64,000 bases of DNA from Gallionella sp. Its GTDB lineage: Bacteria; Pseudomonadota; Gammaproteobacteria; Burkholderiales; Gallionellaceae. Where the stretch lies: positions 1 through 64,000 of the forward strand of contig JAUSNM010000015.1 in NCBI GenBank assembly GCA_030645535.1. The letters are read 5' to 3'. The notes below the pieces were generated by a model that had not been told where the DNA came from, did no database searches, and worked only from the letters and a program-made list of their open reading frames with translations. Below, one piece after another: positions 35,215 to 45,351 of the stretch (positions are counted from its first letter, which is position 1; every line of letters begins with the position of its first letter). Position numbers and translations under genes: made by a program.

Positions 35215-35823
35215 CTATTGAATAATGAATGAGGTAAACAGCACTTCTGCTACGCCCTTCTGGCTGGGCGATTCTGCGGGTTTAGTCTGGGCGACAGCTG
35301 AGGCTGGCGCGTCCCCTTCCGTTGCTGGTTTGGCCGTATGAATTGCAGGGGCAGACTTGCGCAGACCCAATATAAATTCGACTTGTGTCTTGATTTCGTC
35401 CGCCAGTTTTTCCTTGCCTTCCACGGTGGCAAGTTCGGATGGGCGCTTACTTTGAAGCAACATATTGACTTTGTGTTGAATTTCAGGGCTGCTTCCTTTT
35501 ACCTTTTCCTCAAGCTCCGGTTTGCTGAGCTTGAGCGAGATGGCGACTTGCATAACGCGATCGCTATCTTCATGCACCAGATTGGCGGTAAATGTGCCTA
35601 TGTCCACAAACTTGGCCGGCACTTCTTCGCTTGCGGCCGCATGACCATCCTTCGGCTCATTGCCCTTTTTAAAAACCAGGAAATAACCGGCTGCTGCCAC
35701 CACCACCGTCAACAGGACGACCACGGCGATAATAATGATGATGAGCTTTTTTTTGCTCTTGGGTGGTTGATCATCAGCGGGGGCGATGACTGCTGCCGCT
35801 GCTGGTTTTGCTGGTTTCGACAT
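35215..35823 (-). CDS. fliL: FliL, basal-body-associated protein
   Basis: 202 residues. A basic, lysine-rich cytoplasmic start leads to a single span (IIIIIAVVVLLTVVVAAAGYF), then a stomatin-like periplasmic domain with FTANLVHEDSDRVMQVAISL. It surrounds stator units. It carries a C-terminal Ala/Pro-rich stretch before the final conserved VAEVLFTSFIIQ. First gene after a 98-base gap behind fliK. Confidence 0.92.
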   Translation of the reverse strand: MSKPAKPAAAAVIAPADDQPPKSKKKLIIIIIAVVVLLTVVVAAAGYFLVFKKGNEPKDGHAAASEEVPAKFVDIGTFTANLVHEDSDRVMQVAISLKLSKPELEEKVKGSSPEIQHKVNMLLQSKRPSELATVEGKEKLADEIKTQVEFILGLRKSAPAIHTAKPATEGDAPASAVAQTKPAESPSQKGVAEVLFTSFIIQ

Positions 35824-35883
35824 ATTTCGATTTCCTATTTAGGATGGTGAAAAATAAACGCGGCGGATAATGACATAAATAAT

Positions 35884-35896
35884 GGTGGTTTCCACC
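35884..35896 (-). terminator. Small hairpin between fliK and fliL
   Basis: GGTGG-TTT-CCACC, extended by GCGG/CCGC-like flanks, in an A+T-rich gap. On the minus strand it is followed by ATTATTTATG, not a clean U-run. It may reduce read-through from fliK into fliL. Confidence 0.35.
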
Positions 35897-35921
35897 GCAT
35901 AACTGACCTTTATTTTATTTT

Positions 35922-37064
35922 TCAGGCGAATGTGTCAACCATGCCATTATGACGGCTTGCAGGCATTGCCGGCAAGTTTGCCGGTAATGTTGAGGTCGAA
36001 CTGTCATCTGTTCCGGTATCAGTCCGTGTATTAGAGCGCTGATTCATGAAATTACCCGCGCCACTATCACGTGGCGTCTGATCACTGACCGTAGCATTGC
36101 CCAGCATGATACCGTTTTCGGCCAAACTCTCACGAAGTTTGGGCAGTGCGTTTTCAATGGCTTCACGCACCGCAAGGTGTGGTGAGGTGAACAGGGCGGT
36201 TGCCTGATTATCTGAAATAGTAAGAACAACGCTCATCGGCCCTAAATCGGGTGGATTCAAATGCAGTTCTGCAACCTGATTTTGCTGCGTGCTCACCCAA
36301 CTGATTTTTTGCGAGAATTCATCTGGCCATGCGCGGCTGCCCAATGGTGCGGCGATAGTGGTGTTGGGATTGCTCGCGGTATTGGGCTGTTGGCTGGATG
36401 CGACCAATGCGCCGGCCGATTGAGCCTGTACTTGTGCGGATGGAACTGCACCTGGCAGGCTGGCGGCCAATTCCGCTACTTTGACAGTCTCTGTGCCGGT
36501 TTTTGAGCCCGGCTGCGCTGTAATGACTGGCTCCGCTTTTGTTGAAGGGGCTGTAGCCGGATCAAGTTTTTCGCGTGCCGAGACGATTCCCGTCTGATGA
36601 GCTTGCGCACTGCTCTTTGACTGAATAGTTGTGCCGGCAGCGACACCGGACGCCGCAGCCGCCGCCTGACCCAACACCGCCATGGAAGCTGCATCGGGTG
36701 CCGGGATTTGATCCGGAATCGGTTGACCGCTGGTATTTACATCAACGCTTGTCCCCGTGGCGGCTGTCTTAAATCCCTGATTGACAAGCAGCAGCAGCGG
36801 GTTGGTGCTGGCATCGGGAGCTGTCGCTTGAGGTGCCTGATCCTGACTGGTCTGCTTGGTCGCAGTCGTTGATTTTTCGGTTTTAGTAGTTTTAGTGGTT
36901 TTGTTGTCCGGGGTTTTGTCCGGGGAGGCTGTTTTAGCTGCCGTTTTATTGTCAATTTGTCGCGCCAATACTGCACCGAATCCGTCACTATTTTTCGCCT
37001 CACCAGGCTTCTGGCTGGCGTTCTGTGCAGGTGGCGGGGCTATGTTAAGGACCGGATTAATCAT
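35922..37064 (-). CDS. fliK: FliK, hook-length control protein
   Basis: 380 residues. Low-complexity Thr/Lys/Ala-rich N-terminal ruler (about 20-250) and a C-terminal FliK domain with QNQVAELHLNPPDLGPMSVVL and LREAIENALPKLRESLAENG. It is exported and measures the hook, then switches export specificity through FlhB. A second FliK-like protein is encoded at 56433. Confidence 0.93.
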   Translation of the reverse strand: MINPVLNIAPPPAQNASQKPGEAKNSDGFGAVLARQIDNKTAAKTASPDKTPDNKTTKTTKTEKSTTATKQTSQDQAPQATAPDASTNPLLLLVNQGFKTAATGTSVDVNTSGQPIPDQIPAPDAASMAVLGQAAAAASGVAAGTTIQSKSSAQAHQTGIVSAREKLDPATAPSTKAEPVITAQPGSKTGTETVKVAELAASLPGAVPSAQVQAQSAGALVASSQQPNTASNPNTTIAAPLGSRAWPDEFSQKISWVSTQQNQVAELHLNPPDLGPMSVVLTISDNQATALFTSPHLAVREAIENALPKLRESLAENGIMLGNATVSDQTPRDSGAGNFMNQRSNTRTDTGTDDSSTSTLPANLPAMPASRHNGMVDTFA

Positions 37065-37118
37065 GTTATATCTCCTTTGTATTTTAGGATGGCCAGGATG
37101 CTGCGCTGTACCAGGGTT

Positions 37119-37574
37119 CTATTTTTCGGTATCGAGCATCTTGTAAGCGGTTACACGACCAGTGTGTTCGTCCATCGCCTTTTGCTCCTGTTTTGCTTCT
37201 GCTTTCATTTCAGTCAAAACATGGCGCTGTTGCAAGGTGTCAAATGACTTCAGTTTGCGTTGTGTGCCGGCAAACTCACCGCGCCCTATTTGCGTTGATA
37301 ATTTGCTTTGTTCGACGGCCTTGAGTTGTTGCTCGATAGCGGCATCCAGCTTGTAAATAAATTCCTGAAAATTGCGCAATAAGGCAGGATCCATACCCTC
37401 CTGGCTGGCAGCTTGCATGCGTGCCTGGTAGTCGCGGCGGTACTGCAGCAGGGTCTCCAGCTGTGTTTGTTTATCGAACTGCTGCTTGTTGAGTTCACCA
37501 AGTCGGCGCGTGGCCGATTCATTATTAATCTGCGCCAGATTCAACAAGGGTTGCAAGCGAAATGGTTTAGTCAT
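37119..37574 (-). CDS. fliJ: FliJ, export chaperone-escort protein
   Basis: 151 residues, nearly all predicted coiled coil. The start FRLQPLLNLAQINNESATRRLGEL and the Gln-rich middle match FliJ. It rotates inside the FliI hexamer and links it to FlhA. Lies between fliI and fliK in the standard order. Confidence 0.9.
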   Translation of the reverse strand: MTKPFRLQPLLNLAQINNESATRRLGELNKQQFDKQTQLETLLQYRRDYQARMQAASQEGMDPALLRNFQEFIYKLDAAIEQQLKAVEQSKLSTQIGRGEFAGTQRKLKSFDTLQQRHVLTEMKAEAKQEQKAMDEHTGRVTAYKMLDTEK

Positions 37575-37595
37575 GATACTAGCTTAGTCATGATT

Positions 37596-39251
37596 TTAGT
37601 GTACAGGTTCAAACAAGGCTGCCAGCTGAGCGATGCTGTCTGTGTACGTCTCGCACTGGTGCATGCCTTGTTTCAGGAATTGTTCCATCCTCGGGTAGAG
37701 TTTGATCGCCTCATCCAACAGCGGGTCACTGCCGTTGATATAGGCGCCGACACTGATTAAGTCGCGGTTGCGCTGGTAATGCGCGTACATCTGCTTGAAG
37801 CGTTGTACCAGTTGCGCGTGTTCGGGTGTTGCCAGGCGCGACATTACCCGGCTGATCGAGGCTTCGATATCAATGGCGGGGTAGTGGCCTTGTTCTACCA
37901 GACGACGTGAAAGTACGATGTGCCCATCCAGGATGGCGCGCGCACTGTCGGCAATCGGATCCTGTGGATCGTCGCCTTCAGTCAGTACCGTGTAAAAAGC
38001 GGTGATTGAGCCGCTGCCCTCCAATCCATTGCCGGCGCGTTCCACCAGTTGCGGCAGCTTGGCAAACACGGACGGCGGGTAACCCTTGGTCGCGGGGGGT
38101 TCGCCCACGGCGAGGGCAATTTCGCGCTGTGCCATCGCGTAGCGGGTCAGTGAATCCATGATCAGTAGCACATTTTTGCCCTGATCGCGGAAATATTCGG
38201 CGATGGTGGTGGCGTAGGCTGTGCCCTGCAGGCGCATCAACGGCGAGGTGTCGGCGGGGGTGGCAACCACAACTGAGCGTGCCAGTCCCTCGGGGCCGAG
38301 TATGTCATTGATGAATTCCTTGACTTCGCGACCGCGTTCACCGATCAGCCCGACTACCGTGACATCCGCGCTGGTATAGCGCGCCATCATGCCGAGCAAC
38401 ACGCTCTTGCCCACGCCACTGCCGGCGAACAGTCCCATGCGCTGGCCACGTCCTACACTCAGCAGTGCATTGATGGCGCGCACGCCGACATCCAGCGGAG
38501 TATCAATCGAGGCGCGTTCCAGCGGGTTAAAAGGGCGGCTTTGCAGCGGCGCAGATGAGGTTTCCATCAAGGGGCCAAGTTGATCGAGCGGCTTGCCGGC
38601 GCCATCCAGTACACGGCCGAGCAACATATTGCCTACCGGCAGATGCTTGGCGTGATCAGACATGCGGCGGCGCGGCGACTGGCGTTTTCCCGACAGGGTC
38701 AGCACATGCGCGGGTTCAATCGGCATGACGCGTGCGCCGGGAACCAGGCCAAAGACATCACTTTCCGGCATCAGGAACAGTTTTTCACCGGAAAATCCCA
38801 CGACTTCCGCTTCGACGGTGGTGTTCATCAAGCGAATTTCGCAGGTGCTGCCCACCGGCATTTGCAATCCGACGGCCTCCATGATCAGGCCGGTCACTTT
38901 GGTCAGGTGGCCGCTTGGTGGCATGGGGTTGCAATTGGCAACGTGTTCACGGCCTTCGGCCAGAAAATCAAGCCAGCGCAGGCTATGTGCATTATGTCCA
39001 TGATTGATGAGCGCAGTATCAAGGAACGGGGCGAGCGCCGGCTGAGGGTCCAGGATTAACGTGTCAGAATCGAGAATGGCGGATCGATAATCTGCGATTT
39101 GGCTGGCGTTCGTTGCCAGCTTATAACCTGCCACTCGGTCACCGTTGTCTGGTGACTTGGTGGATGGGCTAGCGGCTTCATCAGCCGATTGGCTGGTCGT
39201 CTCATCAGGATCGAAGAGCGGAGGCAGTGTCAGTTCTGGGTCGTCAGCCAT
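37596..39251 (-). CDS. fliI: FliI, flagellum-specific ATPase with long N-terminal extension
   Basis: 551 residues against about 440-480 for the family. The catalytic part is complete: [17 protein letters not shown] (Walker A), [35 protein letters not shown] (Walker B) and [18 protein letters not shown]. The family's usual start corresponds to about residue 92 ([13 protein letters not shown]); the first 90 residues are acidic, Ser/Thr-rich and look unstructured. The start overlaps fliH by 22 bases and no other ATG lies before residue 109, so the extension is probably real. Confidence 0.95.
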   Translation of the reverse strand: MADDPELTLPPLFDPDETTSQSADEAASPSTKSPDNGDRVAGYKLATNASQIADYRSAILDSDTLILDPQPALAPFLDTALINHGHNAHSLRWLDFLAEGREHVANCNPMPPSGHLTKVTGLIMEAVGLQMPVGSTCEIRLMNTTVEAEVVGFSGEKLFLMPESDVFGLVPGARVMPIEPAHVLTLSGKRQSPRRRMSDHAKHLPVGNMLLGRVLDGAGKPLDQLGPLMETSSAPLQSRPFNPLERASIDTPLDVGVRAINALLSVGRGQRMGLFAGSGVGKSVLLGMMARYTSADVTVVGLIGERGREVKEFINDILGPEGLARSVVVATPADTSPLMRLQGTAYATTIAEYFRDQGKNVLLIMDSLTRYAMAQREIALAVGEPPATKGYPPSVFAKLPQLVERAGNGLEGSGSITAFYTVLTEGDDPQDPIADSARAILDGHIVLSRRLVEQGHYPAIDIEASISRVMSRLATPEHAQLVQRFKQMYAHYQRNRDLISVGAYINGSDPLLDEAIKLYPRMEQFLKQGMHQCETYTDSIAQLAALFEPVH

Positions 39252-39925
39252 GATTTGTGCTGCCCGATAGATTCCACGATGCGCTGCCAGCGCGCCTGGT
39301 TGGTCGCATCAACATTGCTGTGTGCCGTTTCTACACGGCAACCGCCCGGTTCTATTTTCAAATCGGTAATAATCTTCCATCCGGTGTGTGTCAGATCTTC
39401 GCCCATTTGTTTGCGTACCAGTTCCGCATCCATCGGGTGCAGGATCAAATGCGCGTTCTGGTTGAAGTGCGGCAAACCGCTGATAGCCGTGCTGACGACT
39501 TTCAAAATGATCTCAGGTCTGATATGCAGGGCTTCGATGACCATCTTGTGCGCAATTTCCAGCGACAAATCGAGCAATGACTGCGCCAGTTGCTCGTCAA
39601 TTTGAGTGAGAGCAGTTTGCAAATTTTGCATCAAGGTTTGCAGTCTGGCCGTTTCAGTCTGTGCTTGTTGAATTCCGGCCGCATAGCCCGCCTGATATCC
39701 CGTGGCATGGCCATCGTCATAAGCCTTCGATTGAATGCTTTGCAATTGGGCAGCGGCTGATTCGGCCGTTACAACGGGTGCTGCGGGTGGCAACGCAACT
39801 GGCGCCACTTTTGGTGCCGGATCAAAAGAAGCTAACTCCCAGCGCGCGAACGCGGTGAGTTGCTCTTTAGGTATGTCGGATCTCGTTACAGCGTTTTCCT
39901 TTGATGATGGGCTAGACATAGGCAT
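39230..39925 (-). CDS. fliH: FliH, negative regulator of FliI
   Basis: 231 residues. N-terminal [13 protein letters not shown] is the conserved FliH element for contact with the C ring; the middle has the GxxxG-like helix [21 protein letters not shown]; the C-terminal half is V-ATPase-E-like. Binds FliI and FliN. Overlaps fliG by 14 bases. Confidence 0.92.
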   Translation of the reverse strand: MPMSSPSSKENAVTRSDIPKEQLTAFARWELASFDPAPKVAPVALPPAAPVVTAESAAAQLQSIQSKAYDDGHATGYQAGYAAGIQQAQTETARLQTLMQNLQTALTQIDEQLAQSLLDLSLEIAHKMVIEALHIRPEIILKVVSTAISGLPHFNQNAHLILHPMDAELVRKQMGEDLTHTGWKIITDLKIEPGGCRVETAHSNVDATNQARWQRIVESIGQHKSWLTTQN

Positions 39926-40913
39926 CCTCTTCTCCCTTGCTGCCTAAGGAAATCTGACCGTCATCGGCCAAACGCTTGACGACCTTGAGAATTTCTTTCT
40001 GATTGGCTTCAACCTCGCTGAGCTTGACAGGGCCCTTGGATTCGAGATCTTCGCGCATCATTTCGGCAGCACGTGACGACATGTTCTTGAAAATCTTTTC
40101 GCGCAGTTCTTCGCTGGCACCCTTCAGCGCCACGATCAGCGCTTCGGATTGAACTTCGCGCAGAATCAACTGTATGCCTCTGTCATCCACTTCCATAATA
40201 TTTTCAAAGACAAACATCTTGTCTTCGATTTTTTGTGCCAGGTCAGGGTCAAAACTGCGCACTTTCTCCATCATCTCGGCTTCCAGTGTGCCACCCATGA
40301 AATTAAGGATTTCTGCCGCCGTGGTGACGCCCCCTCTGAGGGTTTTCTTGCCCGTCCCGCCCCCGCTCATGAGCTTGCTCAGCACGTCGTTAAGCTCGCG
40401 CAAGGCAACTGGTTGCACACCGTCCAGCGTGGATATGCGCAGCAGTACATCGTTGCGGGTGCGCTCGGTGAACATTTTCATGATGGAAGCTGCCTGATCC
40501 GGTTCCAGATGTACCAGTATCGTCGCGATGATTTGCGGGTGCTCGTTGCCGATCATTTCCGCGACGGCTCCCGGATCCATCCATTTCAAACTTTCGATAC
40601 CGCTGGTATCGCTGCTGTGCATGATGCGATCAAGCAAACCAGCCGCCTTGTCATCGCCCAGTGCCTTGGTCAGCATGCTGCGTATGTAATCGTTCGAATC
40701 CATGCCTATGGTGGTCTTTTCGGAGGCGGCCAACACGAATTCGTGAAATACCTGAGAGATTTGATCTCGGGTCAGGTTGCTCAGCGCAACCATCGCCGCG
40801 CTGATTTTTTGTACTTCCTTGGGGCCCAGATACTTGAGTACCTCTGCGGCTTCATCCTCGCCCAGTGTCATCAGGAAAATTGCACTGTTTTGCACGCCAT
40901 CACTCATTGCCAT
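39912..40913 (-). CDS. fliG: FliG, flagellar switch and torque protein
   Basis: 333 residues. AIFLMTLGEDEAAEVLKYLGPKEVQ (N domain), EHPQIIATILVHLEPDQAA (middle, EHPQ motif) and the C-terminal torque helix region SFDPDLAQKIEDKMFVFENI with DDRGIQLILREV are all present. It joins the MS ring to the C ring and meets the stator. Overlaps fliF by 14 bases. Confidence 0.97.
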   Translation of the reverse strand: MAMSDGVQNSAIFLMTLGEDEAAEVLKYLGPKEVQKISAAMVALSNLTRDQISQVFHEFVLAASEKTTIGMDSNDYIRSMLTKALGDDKAAGLLDRIMHSSDTSGIESLKWMDPGAVAEMIGNEHPQIIATILVHLEPDQAASIMKMFTERTRNDVLLRISTLDGVQPVALRELNDVLSKLMSGGGTGKKTLRGGVTTAAEILNFMGGTLEAEMMEKVRSFDPDLAQKIEDKMFVFENIMEVDDRGIQLILREVQSEALIVALKGASEELREKIFKNMSSRAAEMMREDLESKGPVKLSEVEANQKEILKVVKRLADDGQISLGSKGEEDAYV

Positions 40914-42561
40914 TCACCCAGTCCCGGATTACGCTTGCTACAATTTTTGGATCTTGTTGAGTGATCTGTCTGGCAATATTGAGATTTTTTTCATAAGGCT
41001 CGATAGGGGGGGTGTATTGTCCCGGTTCGTTATCGGCACCCGCACCTTCAGCGCCCGCTGCGAGTTCACCAGTTGCCACGGCTTCATGGTCTGTTTCTTC
41101 GGTCCTGAACGATTGCAGCGGTCGGAAGGCCGGCTTGATGATTTTGAATACAACAACCAGCATCACCACGGCGATCATCAAATATTTGGCGAGTTGTTTT
41201 GCCAGTTCAATCATGTCGGGTTGCTGCCATAGCGGTACTTCTGCCACCACTTCCTTGTCGTCGTTGAACGCAGCGTTTTGCACGTTCAGGCTGTCGCCCC
41301 GATTCTGGTCGAAGCCTACGGCATCCTTAACCAGGTTGTCGATCTGAGCTTTTTCTGCGTCTGTCAGCGGTTTGAAGCTTACCTTTCCTTTTGGATCGGT
41401 TACTTTGCGGTTGTTGACCACAACGGCTACTGATAAGCGCTTGATCATGCCAACGGGCAACACGGTGTGACTGATGGTGCGATCCACTTCGTAATTGACG
41501 GTGGATTCTTTATGAAGGTTTTCCAGTTTGGCTGGCGTATCAGTTGCGCCGGGTGCAGCGGGGGCCGCAACAATCGGAGCGGTCGCGGGAACTGGAGGTT
41601 GATTGGACAATGCGCCGGGCACGCCGCTTGCATTCAGCCCGGATCCGTTCAAGGTCTCTGAATTTTGCTGACTACGAACGCTGCTGTCAGCCGGATTTTG
41701 GTTCGGCTTGTAAATTTCCGCTGTTTGTTCGGTACGCGCAAAATCAATGCTTGCCGTTACCTGCGCACGTACATTGTCAGCACCCAGCAGCGGTGTGAGG
41801 ATGGCTTCAATGCGCTTGATGTAGTTTTGTTCGATTTGCTGCACATATTTGACCTGCTTGGTGTCCAGTCCGATACCGATTTCATCCTGGATCGCACTCA
41901 GCAGCGTGCCATCCTGATCCACTATCGTGACATTCTTGGCCGACATGTCAGGTACGCTGCTCGAAATTAAATGCACAATCGCGTTGACCTGGGCTGAATC
42001 GAGCAGGCGGCCTCCGTGCAGGGTCAGCACCACCGAAGCACTGGGTTTTAGTTGTTCCTTGATGAAAACGCTTGGTTTGGGAATGGCCAGGTGGACGCGT
42101 GCGCTGGCTACCGCACCGATGCTTTGTACCGAACGCGCCAATTCGCCTTCCAGGGCGCGCTGGTAGTTGACCTGCTCGGCAAATTGGGTGATGCCGAATT
42201 TCTGGTTTTCCATCAGTTCGAAGCCCACTGTGCCGCCTTTAGGCAGCCCTTGTGTGGCGAGTTTCAGCCGTGCCTCATGGACTTGATTGGCGGGAATCAT
42301 CAGCGCGCCACCACCCTCGGCGAACTTGTAGGGAATATTCAGTTGTTGCAAGGATTCAATGATCGCGCCGCCATCGCGATCGGACAAGTTGCTATAAAGT
42401 ACGCGGTAGTCGGGGGCTTGTCCCCACATCCATGCGCCCGCAATGAGTGCAATCAATGCCGCAATACCGACACCCAGACCCATTTTCTGTTGGGTACTGA
42501 GTTGCTCGAAGCGGCTAACTGCGCCTCCTGCGATTGTTGCGCTGTTTACTTGTTCGGCCAT
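40900..42561 (-). CDS. fliF: FliF, MS-ring protein
   Basis: 553 residues, two spans (LGVGIAALIALIAGAWMWG near 30-50 and LMIAVVMLVVVFKIIKP near 450). YRVLYSNLSDRDGGAIIESL and SARVHLAIPKPSVFI are diagnostic ring-building motifs. The C-terminal tail (NIARQITQQDPKIVASVIRDWV) binds FliG. First gene of the minus-strand fliFGHIJKLMNOPQR operon, divergent from fliE. Confidence 0.97.
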   Translation of the reverse strand: MAEQVNSATIAGGAVSRFEQLSTQQKMGLGVGIAALIALIAGAWMWGQAPDYRVLYSNLSDRDGGAIIESLQQLNIPYKFAEGGGALMIPANQVHEARLKLATQGLPKGGTVGFELMENQKFGITQFAEQVNYQRALEGELARSVQSIGAVASARVHLAIPKPSVFIKEQLKPSASVVLTLHGGRLLDSAQVNAIVHLISSSVPDMSAKNVTIVDQDGTLLSAIQDEIGIGLDTKQVKYVQQIEQNYIKRIEAILTPLLGADNVRAQVTASIDFARTEQTAEIYKPNQNPADSSVRSQQNSETLNGSGLNASGVPGALSNQPPVPATAPIVAAPAAPGATDTPAKLENLHKESTVNYEVDRTISHTVLPVGMIKRLSVAVVVNNRKVTDPKGKVSFKPLTDAEKAQIDNLVKDAVGFDQNRGDSLNVQNAAFNDDKEVVAEVPLWQQPDMIELAKQLAKYLMIAVVMLVVVFKIIKPAFRPLQSFRTEETDHEAVATGELAAGAEGAGADNEPGQYTPPIEPYEKNLNIARQITQQDPKIVASVIRDWVNGNE

Positions 42562-42600
42562 TATGATTACAGACTACACCTGAATGCCACTGGGACAGTG

Positions 42601-42630
42601 AACGCATTATCCACATCGGATGCGTTTTTT
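42601..42630 (+). terminator. Terminator-shaped hairpin with T-tract in the fliF-fliE gap
   Basis: AACGCAT (42601-42607) pairs with ATGCGTT (42620-42626), followed directly by a run of six T. The orientation is for plus-strand transcripts, though the gene to its left, fliF, is on the minus strand. It would stop any antisense transcript leaving fliF or act as an upstream attenuator for fliE. Confidence 0.4.
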
Positions 42631-42717
42631 GAAGGGGGGAATAAAGGGAAAATTATATCCCTGTTCTTCTGATATTGCGTGTGTTTGTTTGGGTATTGTG
42701 TGATTACTGTAAAACCA

Positions 42718-42787
42718 GCTTGTAGCAGGTCGCGCGTAGCAGTCGGTTTAGCTGCTAGCCACCGGCTACTGGCTACTGGCTAGTTTA
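42718..42787. repeat. Inverted 7-bp repeat arrays upstream of fliE
   Basis: Left: GCTTGTA, GCAGGTC, GCGCGTA, GCAGTCG. Right: TGCTAGC, CACCGGC, TACTGGC, TACTGGC, TAGTTTA. The right set is the reverse complement type of the left (GCCAGTA). The array ends 11 bases before the fliE start, close to its AAGGGGG ribosome site. Confidence 0.75.
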
Positions 42788-42798
42788 AGGGGGTAAAA

Positions 42799-43122
42799 AT
42801 GAGCAATATATCAGCAATCGATGGTTTAATGGCGCAAATGCGCGTGGCAGCGGCAGCAGCCGGTTTGCGGGAACCCGCGCCTTTGGCACAGCCGGGCAAG
42901 GTGGACTTCGCCAACGTGCTGAAGAATACGCTCGATGGCGTGGCGCAAGCACAACAAAAATCCGAAACATTGCAAACGGCGTTTGTAATGGGCGACGATA
43001 AGGTAAGTTTGAGCGACACCATGATCGCCATGCAAAAAGCCGGCATCAATTTCCAGGCCACCGTTCAGGTGCGCAACAAGGTCGTGCAGGCGTACAACGA
43101 CATCATGAATATGCAAGTTTAA
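42799..43122 (+). CDS. fliE: FliE, hook-basal body complex protein
   Basis: 107 residues. VDFANVLKNTLDGVAQAQQKSE and the end block VSLSDTMIAMQKAGINFQATVQVRNKVVQAYNDIMNM are conserved FliE. It joins the MS ring to the rod. Single gene on the plus strand, divergent from fliF. Confidence 0.96.
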   Translation: MSNISAIDGLMAQMRVAAAAAGLREPAPLAQPGKVDFANVLKNTLDGVAQAQQKSETLQTAFVMGDDKVSLSDTMIAMQKAGINFQATVQVRNKVVQAYNDIMNMQV

Positions 43123-43443
43123 TAGGCAGTTGAAAAAAACATTATATTTACTCGTTTTGGTAAAATAGCATCATTGTGAAAGGGATTAATGGCAATGCTA
43201 GACGTTTACCCGCAAGAGCGGGTAAGGGGAATAAATTAGCCTTTTCAGTAGCCTGATAGAATAGGCGTCATCAAAGCACCTCCTCCCACACCGGTCAAAC
43301 TAACCAAAAATCCTGTCATTGCTCCGGCAAGGGCATATGACGGTGCGATCATAAGCGTAGACTCCAGTTAAATTAGGTGTTATTCCATAGACGAACCACG
43401 AAGGGCAAACGGCACACAATTGATTGGCCAGCGCTATAGTGCC
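43123..43443. other. 321-base gap between fliE and cysNC
   Basis: Contains a perfect 8-bp hairpin TTACCCGC-AAGA-GCGGGTAA at 43206-43225, which could end either the fliE or the cys transcript, and a truncated exporter gene (next entry). Nothing else with coding signal. Confidence 0.6.
43245..43352 (-). pseudogene. Truncated start of a TauE/SafE (TSUP) sulfur-compound exporter
   Basis: 35 codons with intact start: MIAPSYALAGAMTGFLVSLT followed by GVGGGALMTPIL, then SGY and a stop. GFLVxLTGVGGGxLMTP is the first-repeat signature of TSUP (TauE/SafE) transporters, which are normally about 250-270 residues. A GGAG stands 8 bases before the ATG. It is the next gene after cysNC on the same strand, 91 bases on, so a sulfite/sulfonate exporter once probably ended this operon. 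No later part of the family was found in the other frames to 43123. Confidence 0.7.
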
Positions 43444-45351
43444 TCAAGCCAGCGTCGCGATTTGTGCGATCATTTTGTTTACAGCCTCTTCAATACACTC
43501 AACCCCGTTATTAACTGTCACATCAGGTGCCAGCGGTACTTCATAAGCACTGCCAACTCCCGTAAGATTCGGCAACTGACCGGCTCTGGCTTTTTTATAC
43601 AAACCCTTCACATCGCGCTGTTCGCATATCTCCAGTGAGGTACTCACGTATACTTCAACGAAATTCTCTGTACCTATGAGATCGCGCGCCATCTCACGTT
43701 CACGACGGAACGGCGAGATAAAGGCGGTCATAACAATCAGACCTGCATCCATCATTAACTTGGAAACTTCCGCAATGCGACGGATGTTTTCAACTCGATC
43801 GGCATCTGTAAATCCCAGATCCTTGTTCAATCCACCTCGCACATTGTCACCATCGAGTATATAAGTACGATAACCTGTGGCGTGCAACGCCACCTCCAGC
43901 GCATTGGCAATAGTCGACTTTCCTGAGCCCGACAGCCCAGTGAACCATATCACCTGGCCTTTATGCCCATTCAGTTTTTCGCGCTCTGCGCGGCCAACAT
44001 TGAGTGCCTGCTTGTGCACATTTTGTGCTCGCCGCAGACTGTGAGTGATCATACCGACCGCCACGGTAGCATGACTGAATCTGTCCACCAGAATGAAGCC
44101 CCCCAGAATCTTTGACAGCGCATAGGTGTCGCACACGATGGGTTTACTCAGTGAAATATTGCACACACAGATGTCATTCATTGCCAGCTGCCGGGCCGCC
44201 TCATGCGCCAAGGTATTAACTTCTATTTTATGCTTGATCGAACTGATGGATGCCGATACCCATTGCGTCGCGAGTTTCAAATCATAGCTACGCCCAATCA
44301 GCCCGTCCTCTTCATCCATCCAAACCAGGGTGGCTTCAAACTGATCGGTCATCTGTAACGGTTTTTGCGCGAGCGAAATAACATCACCACGCGAAGCATC
44401 GATTTCCCTGTCCAAAGTCAGGGTCACGGCTTGCCCTTGGAGTGCTGCGGTTAAGGAACCATCCATCGTCACGATATCCGCAATTTTGGCGGTTTGCCCC
44501 GATGCCGTAATCCGGATTTCATCACCGATGCCAACGCTGCCTTCAACCATGCTTCCAGAAAATCCACGAAAAGCAGAATCGGGGCGATTAACCCATTGCA
44601 CAGGAAAAACCAGTCTGTCAGACACAGGCTGGATAAAATCTACAGTTTCCAGATACCCCATCAGGGTCGGGCCAGTATACCAATGCGTCTTGGGCGAACG
44701 CTCGATAATATTGTCCCCCTTAAGTGCGGATACAGGAATGGAGGTGATCGACTGAAAATTCAGAGTCAGCGCAAACACCTTAAAATCTTCGCAAATATGC
44801 TCGAAAATGGTAACGTTATAATCCACTCTGTCCATCTTGTTAACAGCCAGCACCACATGACGTATACCCATGAGAGACACCAGATAAGCATGGCGACGGG
44901 TCTGAGTCAGCACGCCTTGTTTGGCATCGACCAGGATCACCGCAACATCCGCAGTGGATGCACCTGTAATCATGTTGCGAGTATATTGCTCATGACCTGG
45001 TGTGTCAGCCACAATGAATTTCCGCTTATCGGTAGCAAAAAAACGGTAGGCGACGTCAATGGTAATGCCCTGTTCGCGCTCTGCCGCGAGTCCGTCAACC
45101 AGCAAGGCGTAATCGATTTCATCGCCCTGAGTGCCATATTTTTTTGAATCCTGTTTGAGTGACGCCAGTTGATCCTCAAATAACTGTTTGGATTCCCATA
45201 ACATGCGTCCGATCAGCGTGCTCTTGCCGTCATCCACACTACCGCAGGTAATAAAGCGCAGCAATTCCAGCTTTTGCTGGCGTGCAAGGAAGGATTCCAA
45301 GGTGTCGGGTTGTTTGGCTGTTTGTCGCTTCGCAGATGATTTTTTGCGCAT
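43444..45351 (-). CDS. cysNC: CysN-CysC fusion: sulfate adenylyltransferase GTPase subunit / APS kinase
   Basis: 635 residues. The GTPase domain has [16 protein letters not shown] (P loop, about 36-51), [12 protein letters not shown] and NKMD; the APS-kinase domain begins near 470 with [19 protein letters not shown] and contains [18 protein letters not shown]. With CysD it makes APS, and the fused kinase makes PAPS. The fusion resembles NodQ of rhizobia, which serves a sulfotransferase. Its ATG overlaps the cysD stop by one base. A sulfotransferase gene lies directly upstream of cysD, so dedicated PAPS supply is likely. Confidence 0.95.
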   Translation of the reverse strand: MRKKSSAKRQTAKQPDTLESFLARQQKLELLRFITCGSVDDGKSTLIGRMLWESKQLFEDQLASLKQDSKKYGTQGDEIDYALLVDGLAAEREQGITIDVAYRFFATDKRKFIVADTPGHEQYTRNMITGASTADVAVILVDAKQGVLTQTRRHAYLVSLMGIRHVVLAVNKMDRVDYNVTIFEHICEDFKVFALTLNFQSITSIPVSALKGDNIIERSPKTHWYTGPTLMGYLETVDFIQPVSDRLVFPVQWVNRPDSAFRGFSGSMVEGSVGIGDEIRITASGQTAKIADIVTMDGSLTAALQGQAVTLTLDREIDASRGDVISLAQKPLQMTDQFEATLVWMDEEDGLIGRSYDLKLATQWVSASISSIKHKIEVNTLAHEAARQLAMNDICVCNISLSKPIVCDTYALSKILGGFILVDRFSHATVAVGMITHSLRRAQNVHKQALNVGRAEREKLNGHKGQVIWFTGLSGSGKSTIANALEVALHATGYRTYILDGDNVRGGLNKDLGFTDADRVENIRRIAEVSKLMMDAGLIVMTAFISPFRREREMARDLIGTENFVEVYVSTSLEICEQRDVKGLYKKARAGQLPNLTGVGSAYEVPLAPDVTVNNGVECIEEAVNKMIAQIATLA

